A DNA stretch of 10,113 nucleotides, taken from contig JACZJD010000046.1 in assembly GCA_014860725.1 (NCBI GenBank), forward strand, positions 1 through 10,113, written 5' to 3'. Below the pieces are notes generated by a model that saw only the letters and a program-made list of their open reading frames with translations, was not told where the DNA came from and made no database searches. Below, piece by piece: positions 8,330 through 10,113 of this stretch. Position numbers and translations under genes: made by a program. This stretch comes from Aquamicrobium sp. (GTDB lineage: Bacteria; Pseudomonadota; Alphaproteobacteria; Rhizobiales; Rhizobiaceae). Each line of letters opens with the position of its first letter. Position 1 is the first letter of the stretch.

Positions 8330-9928
8330 ATGGCGCCCCGCGTGCTCGTTTCCGACAAGCTTTCCCCCACCGCCGTCCAGATCTTCAAGGATCGCGGCGT
8401 CGAGGTAGACTACCTGCCCGATCTCGGCAAGGACAAGGAGAAGCTCCTCGAGGTGATCGGCCAGTATGACGGCCTCGCCATCCGCTCCGCGACCAAGGTG
8501 ACGGAGAAGGTGATCGCCGCCGCCACCAAGCTGAAGGTGATCGGCCGCGCCGGCATCGGCGTCGACAACGTCGACATCCCGGCCGCCTCGCGCCGCGGCA
8601 TCATCGTCATGAACACGCCGTTCGGCAACTCGATCACCACCGCCGAGCACGCCGTCGCGCTGATGTTCGCGGTCGCCCGCCAGCTTCCGGAGGCCAACGC
8701 CTCGACCCATGCCGGCAAGTGGGAGAAGAACCGCTTCATGGGCGTTGAGATCACCGGCAAGACGCTGGGCATCATCGGCTGCGGCAACATCGGCTCCATC
8801 GTCGCCATGCGCGGCATCGGCCTCAAGATGCACGTCATCGCCTACGATCCGTTCCTGTCGGAGGCGCGCGCGCAGGAGCTCGGCGTCGAGAAGGTCGAGC
8901 TCGACGACATCTTCGCCCGCTCCGACTTCATCACCCTGCACACGCCGATGACCGACAAGACGCGCGGCATCATCAACAAGGACGCCTTCGCCAGGATGAA
9001 GGACGGCGTGCGCATCATCAACTGCGCCCGCGGCGGCCTGATCGTCGAGGCCGACCTGATCGAGGCGCTGAAGAGCGGCAAGGTCGCGGGCGCGGGCATC
9101 GACGTGTTCGAGGTCGAGCCGGCGACGGAAAGCCCGCTGTTCGGCATGGAGAACGTCGTCTGCACGCCGCATCTCGGCGCCGCCACCACCGAGGCGCAGG
9201 AGAACGTCGCGCTGCAGGTCGCCGAGCAGATGGCCGACTATCTGGTCAAGGGCGCGGTGTCGAACGCCATCAACATGCCCTCGATCACCGCCGAGGAAGC
9301 GCCGCGGCTCAAGCCGTTCATCAAGCTCGCCGAGGTGCTGGGCGCCTTCGTCGGCCAGGTGACGGAGGAGCCGATCCAGGAGGTCGAGATCCTGTTCGAC
9401 GGCGCCACCGCCGAGATGAACACCCGCGCGCTGACCAGCGCCGCGCTCGCCGGCCTGATCCGGCCGCAGGTCGCCGACGTCAACATGGTCTCGGCCCCGA
9501 TCATGGCCAAGGAGCGCGGCGTGATCCTGTCGGAGATCAAGCGCGACAAGTCGGGCGTGTTCGACGGCTACATCAAGCTGACGGTCAAGACGGAGCTGCG
9601 CACCCGCTCGATCGCCGGCACCGTCTTCTCCGACGGCAAGCCGCGCTTCATCCAGATCAAGGGCATCAACCTCGACGCCGAGGTCGGCGAGTACATGCTC
9701 TACACCACAAACAAGGACGTGCCCGGCATCATCGGCCTGCTGGGCACGATCCTCGGCAGCCACGGCGTCAACATCGCCAACTTCCAGCTCGGCCGCGACA
9801 AGGTCGGCGGCGACGCGCTGGCGCTGTTCTATCTCGACGCGCCGGTGCCGCAGGACGTGCTCGACGCGCTGCGCGCCGAGCCGCGCATCGATTCGGCGAA
9901 GCCGCTGCATTTCGACGTCGCGGCATAA
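8330..9928 (+). CDS. serA: D-3-phosphoglycerate dehydrogenase (EC 1.1.1.95), long form
   Basis: SerA oxidises 3-phosphoglycerate to 3-phosphohydroxypyruvate with NAD, the first committed step of serine synthesis. The 532-residue protein is the long (type I) form, like the human and mycobacterial enzymes. Residues 1-100 and about 285-320 form the substrate domain. The nucleotide-binding domain carries GCGNIG (Gly150, 152 and 155). The catalytic triad of D-2-hydroxyacid dehydrogenases is visible as Arg234 (CARGG), Glu263 (DVFEVEP) and His281 (TPHLG). An intervening (ASB) domain covers about 320-455, and a C-terminal ACT domain contains DVPGIIGLLGTILGSHGVNI, the likely site for serine feedback control. 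The ATG at 8330 is chosen because AAGGAGG (8318-8324) lies 5 nt upstream. An in-frame ATG at 8312 would add six residues but overlaps that ribosome site. Downstream of serC. Confidence 0.97.
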   Translation: MAPRVLVSDKLSPTAVQIFKDRGVEVDYLPDLGKDKEKLLEVIGQYDGLAIRSATKVTEKVIAAATKLKVIGRAGIGVDNVDIPAASRRGIIVMNTPFGNSITTAEHAVALMFAVARQLPEANASTHAGKWEKNRFMGVEITGKTLGIIGCGNIGSIVAMRGIGLKMHVIAYDPFLSEARAQELGVEKVELDDIFARSDFITLHTPMTDKTRGIINKDAFARMKDGVRIINCARGGLIVEADLIEALKSGKVAGAGIDVFEVEPATESPLFGMENVVCTPHLGAATTEAQENVALQVAEQMADYLVKGAVSNAINMPSITAEEAPRLKPFIKLAEVLGAFVGQVTEEPIQEVEILFDGATAEMNTRALTSAALAGLIRPQVADVNMVSAPIMAKERGVILSEIKRDKSGVFDGYIKLTVKTELRTRSIAGTVFSDGKPRFIQIKGINLDAEVGEYMLYTTNKDVPGIIGLLGTILGSHGVNIANFQLGRDKVGGDALALFYLDAPVPQDVLDALRAEPRIDSAKPLHFDVAA

Positions 9929-9933
9929 GAAAA

Positions 9934-9973
9934 TTCCGGGCTGGACGGTGCCTCGCATCGTCCCACCCCGGAA
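9934..9973 (-). terminator. Nested hairpin terminator between serA and the convergent toxin gene
   Basis: TTCCGGG (9934-9940) pairs with CCCGGAA (9967-9973), and an inner GGACG (9943-9947) pairs with CGTCC (9959-9963). On the minus strand the stem is followed by TTTTC (9933-9929), as for an intrinsic terminator of the minus-strand gene. On the plus strand it lies 5 nt after the serA stop but lacks a following T-run. It probably serves both convergent genes. Confidence 0.6.
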
Positions 9974-10000
9974 CCGCATGAAAGCGGGAAGACGGGCCGC

Positions 10001-10113
10001 TCAGGCGGTCCAGGGATCGACGAGCGCGATGTCGAGATCGTCGAAATCCTTCAGGTTGCGGGTGGCGAGCACCGCGCCGCGCGCCGCCACGATGCCGGCG
10101 ATCTGGGTGTCGC
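10001..10113 (-). CDS. VapC-type PIN-domain toxin, C-terminal 36 residues (5' end outside window)
   Basis: Reading from the window edge to a TGA at 10003-10001, the frame gives 36 residues. They begin DTQIAGIVAARGAVLATRNL, continue KDF, and end LVDPWTA. This matches the C-terminal signature of VapC/FitB-type PIN ribonucleases: an Asp followed by Gln-Ile-Ala, then an ATRN-x-x-DF strand-turn, and a terminal NPW/DPW-like tail. In the family the conserved acidic residues hold the metal ion, and the targets are usually tRNA or other RNA. Such toxins are normally encoded with a short antitoxin gene immediately upstream, here beyond the right edge, so the pair cannot be confirmed. It is convergent with serA, with a hairpin terminator between them. 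Family call is fairly sure despite the short fragment. Confidence 0.8.
   Translation of the reverse strand, partial: DTQIAGIVAARGAVLATRNLKDFDDLDIALVDPWTA

Overview
The window is GC-rich (about two-thirds G+C, with strong third-position G/C bias) and looks like the chromosome of an alphaproteobacterium, most likely Hyphomicrobiales (Rhizobiales). Pointers are the serC-serA pair with a structured serC leader, a single-domain response regulator with the alphaproteobacterial PFxFATGY signature, two Crp/Fnr-family regulators, and an intergenic palindromic element at 3152-3193 resembling a dispersed element I remember from rhizobial genomes. No transposase, integrase, CRISPR array, tRNA or rRNA was seen. 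The genus cannot be named from this sequence alone.

Layout, left to right. (1) 1-1829, plus strand: the 3' end of a DUF819-type membrane protein, then 14 nt later a PLP enzyme of the sphingosine-1-phosphate lyase family, probably one operon. (2) 1872-3142: a FAT GUY single-domain response regulator (minus) divergent from a Crp/Fnr regulator (plus), with an 18-bp inverted repeat between them. (3) 3143-3309: a gap holding the palindromic element. (4) 3310-4454, plus: a small unrecognised multi-pass membrane protein, then a LysE/RhtB-type exporter preceded by a perfect FNR/FixK-type box at class II distance from a -10-like element. (5) 4385-6650, minus: a tyrosine phenol-lyase gene preceded on the same strand by a second Crp/Fnr regulator. 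The lyase C-terminus overlaps the end of the exporter gene antisense. (6) 6651-7079: a regulatory and decayed stretch with a perfect 18-bp palindrome, a probable frameshifted small-gene remnant, and the serC leader. (7) 7080-9928, plus: serC and serA, separated by a terminator-like hairpin. (8) 9934-10113: a terminator hairpin and the 3' end of a VapC-type PIN toxin gene on the minus strand.

Functionally, serC and serA give the first two steps of phosphorylated serine biosynthesis. The most distinctive unit is the Crp/Fnr-tyrosine phenol-lyase pair. The lyase splits tyrosine into phenol, pyruvate and ammonia, and its active-site residues specify phenol-lyase rather than tryptophanase. The linked regulator lacks the CRP cAMP-contact Arg-Ser pair, so it may respond to another ligand, possibly an aromatic one (inference). 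I see no clearly new multi-gene system. The most interesting material is regulatory: three strong inverted-repeat sites (2324-2341, 3820-3835, 6782-6799), each beside a gene that could plausibly respond to it.
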